Assembly (NCBI RefSeq): GCF_013328205.1 | Contig: NZ_JABULH010000003.1 | Span: 186,001-250,000 of the forward strand | DNA from: Sphingomonas hominis | GTDB lineage: Bacteria; Pseudomonadota; Alphaproteobacteria; Sphingomonadales; Sphingomonadaceae | Direction: 5' to 3' | DNA length: 64,000 bases | Shown: one piece after another, positions 16,617 through 26,232 of the stretch | Layout: each line of letters starts with the position of its first letter | Position numbering within the stretch: position 1 is the first letter of the stretch | Position numbers and translations under genes: made by a program | The notes under the pieces: model-generated | Database searches by the model: none | What the model saw: the letters and a program-made list of their open reading frames with translations, nothing else | What the model was told of the DNA's origin: nothing

Positions 16617-17051
16617 ATGCGGTTGTTGCTGGTTGGTGGGTGCGCGCTCACGCTGATCGCCTGTTCGGGCAAGTCGGCGGACGAGAAGGCGATGGAGAAC
16701 GCCGAGCTCGCGAACTACACGCCGCCGTTCGTCATGTCGCGGCTCGACTATGGCGGCGTGATCGAGCGGCGCTTCCGCCGGCTCGACGCGAACAACAACG
16801 ACAAGCTCGAGCCGAGCGAGATCTCGCCGCGCCGCCGCGCGCTGGTGATGGGGTTCGACACCAACAAGGACGGCGCTGTCAGCGTCGAGGAGTGGAGCCG
16901 CGGCATGTTGGTGCGCTTCGATCGCCAGGACCTGAACCACGACGGCACGGTGACCAGCTTCGAACGCGAGCGCGCGCGCGAGTTGCACGACACCGACCTG
17001 CCGACGCCCGACGACGAGCCGGCGAACGGCAGCGCAGCGGCCGCGCGCTGA
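16617..17051 (+). CDS. EF-hand lipoprotein
   Basis: A 144-residue protein with a lipoprotein signal: hydrophobic LLLVGGCALTLIAC ending in a lipobox LIAC followed by SGKS. I chose the second of two tandem ATGs because AAAGGG lies six bases upstream. Three EF-hand loops follow: DANNNDKLEPSE, DTNKDGAVSVEE and DLNHDGTVTSFE, each with the Dx[DN]x[DN] spacing and a terminal Glu. It probably binds calcium at the outer or inner membrane surface in the periplasm. No partner is evident. Confidence 0.85.
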   Translation: MRLLLVGGCALTLIACSGKSADEKAMENAELANYTPPFVMSRLDYGGVIERRFRRLDANNNDKLEPSEISPRRRALVMGFDTNKDGAVSVEEWSRGMLVRFDRQDLNHDGTVTSFERERARELHDTDLPTPDDEPANGSAAAAR

Positions 17052-17118
17052 CCCGGCAACTGCGCATCGGCACGGATCGCCTGTTGACCGCGTCGGTGGT
17101 GCGACGCAGCATGTAGCG

Positions 17119-19788
17119 ATGAACGATCTGCCCTCGATCACCAACAATCCCGACGTCCGCTATCTCGGCCGCGTTCTGGGCGACGTCATTCGTGCCTATG
17201 GCGGTGACAAATTGTACGAGCGTACCGAGGCGATCCGCTCCGCCTCGGTCGAGCGGCATCGTGGTGGCGAGGGCTCACCCGACGCCGAGCTGGGCACGCT
17301 CGACCTCGACGAGACGCTCGACTTCGTGCGCGGCTTCATGCTGTTCTCGATGCTGGCCAATCTTGCCGAGGACCGGCAGGGGTTCGCGGCGGAGAAGGGG
17401 GCGGATATCGCGGCCGCGCTCGAGCGGTTGGCGGGCGAGGGGATCGACCGCGACGCGGTGATCGCGCTGCTCGACCATGCACTCGTCGCGCCGGTGCTGA
17501 CCGCGCACCCAACCGAGGTGCGGCGCAAGAGCATGATCGACCACCGCAACCGCATCGCGCAACTGATGGCGATGCGCGACCGCGGGGTCGAGGCGACGCC
17601 GGAGGGCGATCTGGTCGACGAGGCGATCGTCCGACAGGTCGCGCTGCTGTGGCAGACCCGCGTGCTCCGGCGCGAACGGTTGTACGTCGTCGACGAGGTC
17701 GAGACCGCGCTCAGCTACCTGCGCGACGTGTTCCTCCCCGTCATCCCGGCGCTCTATCAGCGCTGGGATCGGGCGCTCGGGCAGCGCGTGCCGTCGTTCC
17801 TGCGCCCGGGAAGCTGGATCGGCGGCGACCGCGACGGCAATCCGTTCGTCACCGCCGATAGCCTGCGTACCGCGCTCGCCCGTGCGTCGGAGGCGGTGCT
17901 GGGCTTCTACCTCGATCAGCTCCACGCGATGGGGCAGGAGCTGTCGATTTCGACCAACCATGCCGCGGTCGACGAGGCGGTGGTGGCGCTGGCGGAGGCG
18001 AGCGGTGACGCGGCGGAGAGCCGCAGCGACGAGCCGTATCGCCGCGCGCTGTCGGGCATCTACGCGCGCACCGCGGCGACCTTTGCCAAGCTGGTCGGCA
18101 AGCCCGCACCGCGGCCGGGCGCGTTGAAAGGCGAGCCTTACCCCGATCCCGCCAGCCTACGCGCCGATCTGGTCGCGATCGCCAAGCCGCTGGCGCAGGG
18201 AGGCGACGGGCTGCTCGGCAGCGGTGGCGCGATCGGGCGGCTGATCCGCGCGGTCGACGTGTTCGGTTTCCATCTCGCGACGCTCGACCTGAGGCAGAAC
18301 AGCGCGGTGCACGAGCGGGTGGTCGCGGAGATGCTGCGCGTCGCGGGTGTCTGCGACGACTACGCCGTGCTGGATGAGGCAGCGCGCGTTGATCTGCTCA
18401 AGCGCGAACTCGCCAGCCCGCGCCCGCTCACGTCGCGCTTCGCCGAATATTCGGACGAGACCGCGGGCGAACTGGCGATCGTCCAGGCGGCGGCCGACGC
18501 GCACCGCGCCTATGGCCCGGCGTGCATCCGCCAGTATATCGTGTCGATGTGCAAGTCGGTCAGCGACCTGCTCGAGGTGCATCTGCTGCTCAAGGAAGTG
18601 GGGCTCTATCGGCCGGGTGAGCCGGCGCAGGCCGACGTGATGGCGGTGCCGCTGTTCGAGACGATCGAGGATTTGGAAGCCGCTCCGGGGGTGATGACGG
18701 CTTGGTTCGCGATTCCCGAGGTTGCTGCGATTGCGTCGAGCCGCGGTCATCAGGAAGTGATGATCGGCTATTCCGACAGCAACAAGGACGGCGGGTATCT
18801 CACCTCGACATGGCAATTGTCGAAGGCGTCGACTGCGCTCAAGCCCGTGTTCGAGGCGGCGGGTGTGGGGATGCAGTTGTTTCACGGCCGCGGCGGCGCG
18901 GTCGGGCGCGGCGGCGGTTCGAGCTTTGCCGCGATCCGCGCGCAGCCGCCCGGCACCGTGCAGGGACGCATCCGCATCACCGAGCAGGGTGAGGTGATCG
19001 CGGGCAAATACGGCACGCGCGAGAGTGCGATGACGAACCTGGAGGCGATGGCGTCGGCGACGCTCCTCACCAGCCTCGAACCCGCGCCGCTGTCTAACAG
19101 CGAGAACGAGGCGTTCGGGGCGGCGATGGACCGCATCTCCGACGCGGCGTTCCGCGCCTATCGCGGGCTGGTGTACGAAACCGACGGTTTCCGCACCTTC
19201 TTCCGCCAGATGACGCCGATCGCCGAGATTGCAGGGCTCAAGATCGGCAGCCGCCCGGCGAGCCGCAAGCAGTCGGACGCGATCGAGGATTTGCGCGCGA
19301 TCCCCTGGGTGTTCAGTTGGGCGCAGGCGCGCGTCATGCTGCCGGGCTGGTACGGGGTGGGCCAGGCGCTCGCCGGGTTCGACGATCGCGCGTTGCTGAA
19401 GGAGATGGCGGAGGCGTGGCCGCTGTTCGGCGCGACGCTCGCCAACATGGAGATGGTGCTGGCGAAGTCCGACATGGGGATCGCCCAGCGCTACGCCGCC
19501 CTGGTCGGGGACGCGGGTCTGCGCGACCGTGTGTTCGGGCGCATCCGCGACGACTGGCATTTGACCCGCGACCAGTTGCTCGAGGTGACAGCGCAGACGC
19601 GGTTGCTGGAAAAGCACCCCGCACTCGACGCGTCGATCCGACTGCGGCTGCCCTATATCGAGCCGCTCAACCTGCTCCAGATCGAGCTGATCAAGCGCAA
19701 CCGCGCCGGCGAAGACGACGCGCGGGTGCGTGAGGGCATCCTGCTGTCGATCAATGCGATCGCAACCGCGCTGCGCAATTCGGGGTAA
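17119..19788 (+). CDS. ppc: Phosphoenolpyruvate carboxylase
   Basis: An 889-residue enzyme forming oxaloacetate from phosphoenolpyruvate and bicarbonate to replenish the TCA cycle. Catalytic signatures are present in order: VLTAHPTEVRRKS with His130, GGDRDGNPFVT, VMIGYSDSNKDGGYLTS at about 546-562, and FHGRGGAVGRGGG at about 588-600. The chain ends NSG, close to the invariant NTG C-terminus of the family. Length agrees with bacterial Ppc. It is monocistronic, in front of a convergent pair of small genes. Confidence 0.97.
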   Translation: MNDLPSITNNPDVRYLGRVLGDVIRAYGGDKLYERTEAIRSASVERHRGGEGSPDAELGTLDLDETLDFVRGFMLFSMLANLAEDRQGFAAEKGADIAAALERLAGEGIDRDAVIALLDHALVAPVLTAHPTEVRRKSMIDHRNRIAQLMAMRDRGVEATPEGDLVDEAIVRQVALLWQTRVLRRERLYVVDEVETALSYLRDVFLPVIPALYQRWDRALGQRVPSFLRPGSWIGGDRDGNPFVTADSLRTALARASEAVLGFYLDQLHAMGQELSISTNHAAVDEAVVALAEASGDAAESRSDEPYRRALSGIYARTAATFAKLVGKPAPRPGALKGEPYPDPASLRADLVAIAKPLAQGGDGLLGSGGAIGRLIRAVDVFGFHLATLDLRQNSAVHERVVAEMLRVAGVCDDYAVLDEAARVDLLKRELASPRPLTSRFAEYSDETAGELAIVQAAADAHRAYGPACIRQYIVSMCKSVSDLLEVHLLLKEVGLYRPGEPAQADVMAVPLFETIEDLEAAPGVMTAWFAIPEVAAIASSRGHQEVMIGYSDSNKDGGYLTSTWQLSKASTALKPVFEAAGVGMQLFHGRGGAVGRGGGSSFAAIRAQPPGTVQGRIRITEQGEVIAGKYGTRESAMTNLEAMASATLLTSLEPAPLSNSENEAFGAAMDRISDAAFRAYRGLVYETDGFRTFFRQMTPIAEIAGLKIGSRPASRKQSDAIEDLRAIPWVFSWAQARVMLPGWYGVGQALAGFDDRALLKEMAEAWPLFGATLANMEMVLAKSDMGIAQRYAALVGDAGLRDRVFGRIRDDWHLTRDQLLEVTAQTRLLEKHPALDASIRLRLPYIEPLNLLQIELIKRNRAGEDDARVREGILLSINAIATALRNSG

Positions 19789-19793
19789 AGCGC

Positions 19794-19885
19794 GAAAGGT
19801 CACGCTAAGGTCACACCAACGCGCGGCGTCGCGGCGGGGTCTGGGCGTTGGTGGCGGAAGGTTACGCTAAGGTGAGGCCAACACG
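19794..19885. repeat. Two copies of an 11-bp-period direct repeat
   Basis: Downstream of ppc, AGGTCAC-GCTA-AGGTCAC (19797-19814) and AGGTTAC-GCTA-AGGTGAG (19859-19876) are 62 bases apart, each followed by a CCAAC-containing tail. The 7+4 spacing resembles sites bound by OmpR/PhoB-type regulators, yet both copies lie between the 3' ends of convergent genes. A related degenerate copy occurs near 20663-20680. Confidence 0.5.
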
Positions 19886-19934
19886 CTTCGTGGCGAACTG
19901 CGTCCGGCGCTTGGATAATGTCCGCTTTTGATGG

Positions 19935-20162
19935 TTAGCGGACGTTCCCGGTCGGTTGCGGACGAGGAAGTGCCCCAGATTCGAATGAACGCTGCCAACC
20001 CTCCGCAGCGATCAGACGTGCCTGCTGAAACGTAAGGTCTACTTGCGAGACTTGCCGGTCGGTGGTGCTGATGAAGTCCACTTTTATCGTGTGCTTGCCG
20101 CAGGCATCCGTAGACCTGTCCATGTAATCCCAAACTAAAAAACGGAACTGGTCAGCGTTCAT
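19935..20162 (-). CDS. Hypothetical protein, 75 residues
   Basis: A small frame whose ATG overlaps the TGA of the upstream small gene (ATGA), which suggests translational coupling. The product begins MNADQFRFLVWDYMDRSTDAC and contains a KHTIKVDFISTTDRQVSQVDLTF segment that reads like beta strands. Composition is less GC-rich than neighbouring housekeeping genes. I do not recognise a family; the coupling and protein-like composition are the only support. Confidence 0.45.
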   Translation of the reverse strand: MNADQFRFLVWDYMDRSTDACGKHTIKVDFISTTDRQVSQVDLTFQQARLIAAEGWQRSFESGALPRPQPTGNVR

Positions 20163-20425
20163 GGTTTCGGCCAACCGTCGTGCACCAGCCACGCCGTTTC
20201 CGAGGGGCGTCCCACGTCGCCACCGCCGAGCGAAAAGTTGGCGGACTGATCAATGAGACTTTCTAGCAGGGCGTCTCTTTTGGGGTTTCTCACCGATGCC
20301 GTCGCTATGATTCTTGCGGCTCGACGGCCAAGCGCTTGATGCAACGAACGAGCGCTGCTGATGCTGGCCAAATCGCAGCTTGGAAGAGAGGCGCCGGCAG
20401 TAAGAAGCAGGATTGTGGCGATCAT
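20159..20425 (-). CDS. Small putative secreted protein, 88 residues
   Basis: The frame begins with a hydrophobic stretch MIATILLLTAGASLPSC that could be a signal peptide or weak lipobox, followed by a basic, serine-rich region and a C-terminal SANFSLGGGDVGRP ... VHDGWPKP. The start is uncertain: the chosen ATG has no clear ribosome-binding site and the frame is open for 26 codons further upstream. It is coupled to the 75-residue gene that follows. Function unknown. Confidence 0.4.
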   Translation of the reverse strand: MIATILLLTAGASLPSCDLASISSARSLHQALGRRAARIIATASVRNPKRDALLESLIDQSANFSLGGGDVGRPSETAWLVHDGWPKP

Positions 20426-20535
20426 GAGTAAAGGCTGCCCGATATTTCGTATGTCCAGAATTAGGCGATAGCGGACATTCGAAACAGCAGCACGCTGCCC
20501 CACGGCTTTTCCGACCAGCCTGACGCTCTTGGTCT

Positions 20536-20620
20536 CGTCACCCCGGACTTGATCCGGGGTCCCGCTTCTCGGACGGGGTGCGAAGAAGCAGCGGGATCCC
20601 GGATCAAGTCCGGGATGACG
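20536..20620. repeat. REP-like palindromic element (inverted pair)
   Basis: Two facing units, CGTCACCCCGGACTTGATCC... and ...GGATCAAGTCCGGGATGACG, form a large hairpin in the gap between the small gene pair and pepN. Each unit is itself palindromic around CCGGA-CTTGA-TCCGG. The same unit recurs near 31.1, 54.5 and 62.8 kb. The remaining 160 bases up to pepN contain no gene I can support. Confidence 0.8.
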
Positions 20621-20781
20621 ATGGATCGAAACGGTCGCATCGGTCTGAAACAGCTCCGCGGAAGGTCACGAACGTCACACCCGTACGCATGTGCGGGCGC
20701 GCGCGTCTGTGTTGGTGATGTCAAAGAACGTCGCCGTCGTGCCATGCGCGGGGACGTGTAGGACAGCCCCCGCGCGCGGCC

Positions 20782-23400
20782 TCAGCCCTCCAGGCTCTTG
20801 GATGCCTGCTCGAACAGGTCCTTCGACAGGCCCGGATGCGCGACGATGCGCTGCAGTTCGGCGCGCATCAGGGCGGCGCGGGTCGGGTCGAAGCGGCGCC
20901 AGCGGCCGAGCGGGGGGAGGAGCTTGGCCGCGGTTTGCGGGTTGAGCACGTCGAGTGCGATCAATTGGTCGGCGAGCCAACGGTAGCCGGCGCCGCCTGC
21001 CGCGTGGAAGGCGCGCTGGTTGACGCCGAACGCGCCGATCAGCGAGCGCGCGCGGTTGGGGTTGGCGAGCGAGAAGGCGGGGTGCTCGGCGAGGCTGGTG
21101 ACCAGCGCGGGGGTGTCGTCGGCGGGGGACAGCGCCTGTGTCTGAAACCATTTGTCGAGCACCAGCGAGTTGCCGGCGTAACGCTGAAAGAATTCGCCGA
21201 GCGCGCGGTCACGTTCCGCCGAGTGGCCGGCGACGAGCGTGGTGAGCGCGCCTTGGCGGTCGGTCATGTTGTCGGCCGCCGCGAACTGCGCGTAGGCGAG
21301 CCCGGCCGCGTCGTCCGCGCCCGAGGCGACGATGTAGCCAAGCGCGACGTTGCGCAGCCGCCGGCGCCCCTTGTCCTCGGGCGTATAGGCATAGGCGCGA
21401 CCGCTGCCCGCCTCATAGGCGGTGCGCCAGCGCGCCTCCAGGTCGCGGCCGAGATCGCGGCGCAGCGCCTCGCGCGCGGCGTGGATCGCGTCCGGGTCGA
21501 CGGTCGAGAGCTGGTCGCCGATGAAGCTTTCTGACGGCAGTAACACGGCCTCCGCGACGAAGGCGGGGTCGAGTTCGGGGTTGTCGAGCGTGTCGGCTAC
21601 TGCGGCGATCACCGCGGCGTGATCGGCGGCTCCTTCGATCGTGGCGGCAACGAGCGTGTCGAGCATCAACTGCTGCATCGCCTCGTAGCGCGCGAACGGA
21701 TCGTCGTCGTGGCGCGCGAGAAAGGCGAGGTCGGCGGCGGTGCGGTCGCTCTCGATCACGACGGGGGCGGAGAAGCCGCGGTTGAGCGACACGATCGGAC
21801 GCTCGGCGATCGTCTCGAACGTCACGCTGGCGCTCGCGTCCGACAGGATGACGAGCTGCTCGTCGGTGAGCGCCTCGCCCGTCTCGGCACCGAACAGGCG
21901 AATCTTGAGCGGGAGCACCTGCGGCTGCTTGCTCGACTGGCCCGGCGTGTCGGGCACCTTCTGCGCGAGGTTGAGCGTCGCGCGGCCCGAGCCGGGTTCG
22001 TGCTCCAACGATACCGACACGCGCGGGGTGCCGGCCTGCGAGTACCACAGCCGGAACTGCGACAGGTCGATCTCGCCTGCTTCTTCCATGCAGGTGACGA
22101 AATCCTCGCACGTTGCGGCGGTGCCGTCGTAGCGGTCGAAATACAGGTCCGTCGCGGCGCGGAAACGCTGCTCGCCCAGCATCGTCGCCATCATGCGGAT
22201 CAGCTCCGCACCCTTGTTGTAGATGGTGGCGGTGTAGAAGTTGGAGATTTCGAGATAGCTTTCCGGGCGGACCGGATGCGCCAATGCGCTCGCGTCCTCG
22301 GGGAACTGCCCGGCGCGCAGGCCGCGCACGTCCTCAATCCGCTTCACCGCGGCCGAACCCTGATCGGCGGAGAAGCCCTGGTCGCGGTAGACGGTGAAGC
22401 CTTCTTTCAAGGAAAGCTGGAACCAGTCGCGGCAGGTGATGCGGTTGCCCGACCAATTGTGGAAATATTCGTGCGCGACGACCGCGGCGATCGCGTCGTA
22501 ATCGTAGTCGGTCGCGGTGTCGGGGTCGGCGAGGATGTAGCGGCTGTTGAAGATGTTCAGCCCCTTGTTCTCCATCGCGCCGAAGTTGAAATCGTCCACC
22601 GCGACGATGTTGAACACGTCGAGGTCGTATTCGCGGCCGTAGACGCGCTCGTCCCACGCCATCGACAGTTTGAGCGCGTGGAGCGCGTGGTGGGTCTTCG
22701 CCAGGTCTGCCTCGCGCACCCAGATGCCGAGCTCGACCGTGCGGCCCGAGCGTGTGGTGAAACTGCCCCGGTTGACCGCGAGGTCGCCCGCGACCAGCGC
22801 GAACAGGTAGGACGGCTTGGGGTAGGGATCGTGCCACTCGGCCCAGTGCGTGCCGTCGTCATTGTCGCCTTGTGCTACCGGATCGCCATTGGCGAGCAGG
22901 ACGGGGAAGCGCGCCTTGTCCGCGCTCATCCTGACCGTGTAGGTCGACAGCACGTCGGGGCGATCGGGGAAGTAGGTGATGCGGCGGAACCCTTCCGCCT
23001 CGCACTGCGTGCACAGATTGCCGCCCGAGGCGTAGAGCCCCATCAGCTGCGTGTTGCGCTCGGGTGCGATCTCGACTTCGGTTTCGACCAAATGCGCGTC
23101 GCCGGGGAGGGGGAGGATCAGTTGCTCGCCCTCGATCCGCCAGTCGTTGACCGCGATGCCGTCAACCGTGACCGACAGCAGCTTTTGCCCTGCGCCGTCG
23201 AGTACCAACGGGAGGTCGTGTGCGCCCGATCGCTCGACCGACAGCCGCGCGCGGACGCGGGTGGCGGCGGGATCGAGTGCGAAGTCGAGCGCGGTCTCGG
23301 GCACCGTCCACGCCGGCGCGGTGTAATCCTCGCGGCGAAAGATCGTCGGGGTAGCGATGGTGGAGGTGGCGGGGGCGGCGGTGTTGAGGGCGTCGAGCAT
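20782..23400 (-). CDS. pepN: Aminopeptidase N
   Basis: An 872-residue M1-family zinc aminopeptidase, matching the size of Escherichia coli PepN. GAMEN (about 274-278) binds the substrate N-terminus; HEYFHNW (310-316) with the Glu of KEGFTVYRDQ 18 residues later is the HEXXH-x18-E zinc site. The start at 23400 was chosen because AGGAA lies five bases upstream and the protein then begins MLDALNTAAP; the open frame further upstream is proline-rich read-through. It is divergent from the M28 peptidase gene. Confidence 0.96.
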   Translation of the reverse strand: MLDALNTAAPATSTIATPTIFRREDYTAPAWTVPETALDFALDPAATRVRARLSVERSGAHDLPLVLDGAGQKLLSVTVDGIAVNDWRIEGEQLILPLPGDAHLVETEVEIAPERNTQLMGLYASGGNLCTQCEAEGFRRITYFPDRPDVLSTYTVRMSADKARFPVLLANGDPVAQGDNDDGTHWAEWHDPYPKPSYLFALVAGDLAVNRGSFTTRSGRTVELGIWVREADLAKTHHALHALKLSMAWDERVYGREYDLDVFNIVAVDDFNFGAMENKGLNIFNSRYILADPDTATDYDYDAIAAVVAHEYFHNWSGNRITCRDWFQLSLKEGFTVYRDQGFSADQGSAAVKRIEDVRGLRAGQFPEDASALAHPVRPESYLEISNFYTATIYNKGAELIRMMATMLGEQRFRAATDLYFDRYDGTAATCEDFVTCMEEAGEIDLSQFRLWYSQAGTPRVSVSLEHEPGSGRATLNLAQKVPDTPGQSSKQPQVLPLKIRLFGAETGEALTDEQLVILSDASASVTFETIAERPIVSLNRGFSAPVVIESDRTAADLAFLARHDDDPFARYEAMQQLMLDTLVAATIEGAADHAAVIAAVADTLDNPELDPAFVAEAVLLPSESFIGDQLSTVDPDAIHAAREALRRDLGRDLEARWRTAYEAGSGRAYAYTPEDKGRRRLRNVALGYIVASGADDAAGLAYAQFAAADNMTDRQGALTTLVAGHSAERDRALGEFFQRYAGNSLVLDKWFQTQALSPADDTPALVTSLAEHPAFSLANPNRARSLIGAFGVNQRAFHAAGGAGYRWLADQLIALDVLNPQTAAKLLPPLGRWRRFDPTRAALMRAELQRIVAHPGLSKDLFEQASKSLEG

Positions 23401-23477
23401 GTCGGTTCCTATCATCGGCAGCGTGCAAGGTTCCATCGAAACCTTGCGCGCGGCCGGCGCGCTGCTACGCAGAAGTG

Positions 23478-25118
23478 ATGACGATCGATCGTACGTTTGC
23501 GAAGCGTTTACCGGCGGTTGCGGCGATGGCGCTGGTGATGGGGGCGGCGCCGCCGCAGGGTACGCCGGCGAGTGCTCCGGTTTCATCGCCGCCGTCGGCT
23601 GCCGTGAGCGGCGAGGAGGCGGCGATCCGCGCACACGTCGCGTATCTCGCGGACGACGCGTTGCAAGGGCGCGAGGCGGGAAGCGCGGGGTTCGACACCG
23701 CGGCGCAGTATGTCGCGCGGCAGTTCGAGGCGGCGGGGCTCAAGCCCGGCGCGGACGGCGCGTTCCTGCAACGCGTGCCATTGATGAAATATCAGGTCGA
23801 GGGTGCTGCGAGCGCCTCGATCGGCGACGCGGCGCTGGCGCCGGGCGTGGACTTCACCGCGGCGGCGAACCCGCAAGCGGCGCGCACCGACGTGGCAGCG
23901 CGGGTGGTGTTCGTCGGCCAGGGCGTGTCGGCGCCGACGCGCGGCCACGACGATTACGCGAAGGTCGACGTGCGCGGCGCGATCGTCGCGCTGGTCGGCG
24001 GCGCACCCGCCGACATGCAGAGCGAGGAGCACGCTTATTTCGCGAGCATGCGCACCAAGTTGCAGGCCGCCGCCGCGCACGGGGCGGTCGGCGCGGTGCT
24101 GCTGACCGCGAGCGGCGCGAAGGCGCGGCCGGTGCGCGCGGGCGGGGTGCAGTTCGGCTGGGCAACGCCCGAGGGCACCGCTTTCGCGCCGGGCGTGCCG
24201 CTGCTCGCCACCTTCACCGATGCCGGCGCGCGCAAGCTGTTCGCCGGCGCAGCCACGACCTGGGATCAGGCGCGTGGCCTCGTGAACGGTCGCCAAGCGT
24301 TTCCGCCCGCCGCGCTCGCGACGACGCTGCGCATCCGCAGCGCGACCCGGTTCACGCCCGTCGCCTCGTCCAACGTGGTCGGCGTGCTGCCCGGCACCGA
24401 TCCGGCGCGGTCGGGCGAGGTCGTGGTGCTGTCGGCGCACCTCGACCATATCGGCGTCAGCGCGAAGCCGAACGCCAAGGGTGACCGGATCAACAACGGC
24501 GCGCTCGACGACGCGATCGGGATTGCTAGCCTGATCGAGGAAGCGCGGCGCTTCCAGCGCGCTGGCGCGGGCAAGCGGACGGTCGTCTTCCTGGCGGTGA
24601 CCGCCGAGGAGAAGGGCTTGGTCGGCAGCGACTATTTCGTGCGGCACCGGCCCGGGGGTCTGGAGAATATCGTCGCCGACGTGAACCTCGACATGCCGGT
24701 GCTGACCTATCGCTTCGCCGACATGGTGGCGTTCGGCGGCGACCGCTCGACGCTGGGGCCGGTGATCGCGCGCGCGGCGAACAGCGGCGGCGTGACGATG
24801 TCGCCCGATCCGATCCCGGAGCAGACGATCTTCACGCGATCGGACCATTTCCGCTTTGTGGAAGCGGGCGTGCCGTCGGTGTTCCTGTGGCCGGGGCTGA
24901 AGGGCGACGGCGCGCGCGCGGCGTTCGAGGATTTCATGAAGAACCGCTACCACCAGCCCGGCGACGAGGTGGATGCGGGGATCCTGTGGGACCAGGCGGT
25001 GCGCTTCGTCGACATCAACTACCGCGTCGCGCGCGAGATCGCCGATGCGCCCACCAAGCCGGTGTGGAACAAGGGCGATTATTTCGGCACCGCGTTCAAG
25101 GGGCCGATGGCGAACTGA
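23478..25118 (+). CDS. Secreted M28-family metallopeptidase with PA domain
   Basis: A 546-residue protein with an N-terminal signal sequence (AVAAMALVMGAAPP). A protease-associated insert spans roughly residues 130-260. The M28 domain has the paired zinc ligands SAHLDHIG (His), NNGALDDAIG (Asp), VTAEEKGLVGS (Glu-Glu), VNLDMP (Asp) and a His in RSDHFRF or RYHQPGDE near the end. Such enzymes are periplasmic aminopeptidases or carboxypeptidases. Its TGA overlaps the ATG of the following epimerase-like gene. Confidence 0.9.
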   Translation: MTIDRTFAKRLPAVAAMALVMGAAPPQGTPASAPVSSPPSAAVSGEEAAIRAHVAYLADDALQGREAGSAGFDTAAQYVARQFEAAGLKPGADGAFLQRVPLMKYQVEGAASASIGDAALAPGVDFTAAANPQAARTDVAARVVFVGQGVSAPTRGHDDYAKVDVRGAIVALVGGAPADMQSEEHAYFASMRTKLQAAAAHGAVGAVLLTASGAKARPVRAGGVQFGWATPEGTAFAPGVPLLATFTDAGARKLFAGAATTWDQARGLVNGRQAFPPAALATTLRIRSATRFTPVASSNVVGVLPGTDPARSGEVVVLSAHLDHIGVSAKPNAKGDRINNGALDDAIGIASLIEEARRFQRAGAGKRTVVFLAVTAEEKGLVGSDYFVRHRPGGLENIVADVNLDMPVLTYRFADMVAFGGDRSTLGPVIARAANSGGVTMSPDPIPEQTIFTRSDHFRFVEAGVPSVFLWPGLKGDGARAAFEDFMKNRYHQPGDEVDAGILWDQAVRFVDINYRVAREIADAPTKPVWNKGDYFGTAFKGPMAN

Positions 25119-25918
25119 TGTTCGTCTTCGGGCTCGGCTATGCCGCGCGCGCGATCGTCGCGGCGGCGGGGGGTATTGCGCTGGGCACGACACGTGACGG
25201 GCGCGCGGGCACGATTCGCTACGACGACGCGGGTGCGGTGCGCGCCGGTGTGGCGGCGAGCGATCGCGTGCTGGTGTCGATCCCACCCGATGCCGAGGGC
25301 GATCCGGTGCTGCGCGATTACGGCGACCTGCTCGGCGGCAAATGGGTCGGCTATTTGTCCTCGACCGGGGTGTACGGCGACGCGGGCGGGGCGTGGGTGG
25401 ACGAGACGGCACCGGCGGATCGTGGACGGCGGGCGCGGCGCAATGCGGCCGATGCCGCGTGGCTGGCGCGCGGTGCCCATGTGTTCCGCCTGCCCGGCAT
25501 CTACGGCCCTGGCCGCTCCCCGCTCGATCGCGTGGCGAACGGCGAGGCGCACCGTACTGGCATCGAGAACCAGGTGTTCAGCCGCGTCCACGTCGACGAC
25601 ATCGCGTCGGGCGTAGTGGCGGCGTTCGACGCGCCGGCGGGAGCGTACAACCTGTCCGACGACGAGCCGTGCTCGCAGGACGCGGTGGTCGATTATGCCG
25701 CGGCGCTGCTGGGCGTCGCGCCGCCGCCGCTCGTCTCGCTCGACACGCTGTCGCCGATGGCGCGTGGCTTCTACGCCGAAAACCGCCGCGTCGCGAACGG
25801 CAAGGCGAAGCGTGTGCTCGGCTGGCGACCGCGCTACCCGGACTATCGCGCCGGCCTGCGCGCGGTGAATGCGATGACGGGCCGGGCGCCAGCGGTCGTT
25901 GAGCGCGACAAGCCGTAG
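25118..25918 (+). CDS. NAD(P)-dependent epimerase-like SDR (YeeZ type)
   Basis: A 266-residue protein starting at the ATG that overlaps the peptidase stop. FVFGLGYAARAI is a Rossmann glycine-rich start; YLSSTGVYGD carries the catalytic Ser/Tyr region of extended short-chain dehydrogenases, and FRLPGIYGPGRSPLDR and FSRVHVDDIA follow as in nucleotide-sugar epimerases. The short form resembles YeeZ, whose role is unclear. The YxxxK lysine is not evident, so catalysis may differ from classical epimerases. Confidence 0.8.
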   Translation: MFVFGLGYAARAIVAAAGGIALGTTRDGRAGTIRYDDAGAVRAGVAASDRVLVSIPPDAEGDPVLRDYGDLLGGKWVGYLSSTGVYGDAGGAWVDETAPADRGRRARRNAADAAWLARGAHVFRLPGIYGPGRSPLDRVANGEAHRTGIENQVFSRVHVDDIASGVVAAFDAPAGAYNLSDDEPCSQDAVVDYAAALLGVAPPPLVSLDTLSPMARGFYAENRRVANGKAKRVLGWRPRYPDYRAGLRAVNAMTGRAPAVVERDKP

Positions 25919-26232
25919 CTGTGGATTAACCGCGTTATCCTGACCGTCGCGTTGGCCTGAATGCGGTTGGCGCTGAGACGAGTTCGACGTCGGCGCCTTG
26001 CGTACCGGCAATCGGCAGGGTTCCTCTGACGCAACCGTGCTATGGGCGGTGCGAAGACGGGCCGGACGTCAGCACTATTGTCTCTCGGTCGAGCTCCGCA
26101 CGCGGTAACAGCCCGCGAACCCAGCGGCACCGTTCCAATTACTCCGCGGGCCTACGCGCGGGAAAGCGGTTCCGGCCAGTATCGCCTATGGTCGAGCACA
26201 GCCACCGGCGATGATCCTGGCACGCGGCCGCC
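25919..26232. other. Gene-free stretch between convergent genes
   Basis: About 310 bases between the epimerase-like gene and the convergent EamA transporter. I see no gene, tRNA, repeat unit or clear terminator hairpin. Confidence 0.5.

Noticed and set aside
18157-19803. A 548-codon minus-strand frame
   Set aside because: Antisense to the intact phosphoenolpyruvate carboxylase gene with no recognisable product.
21619-23478. A 619-codon open frame on the plus strand
   Set aside because: It is antisense to pepN, whose catalytic motifs are clear; composition is that of a shadow frame.
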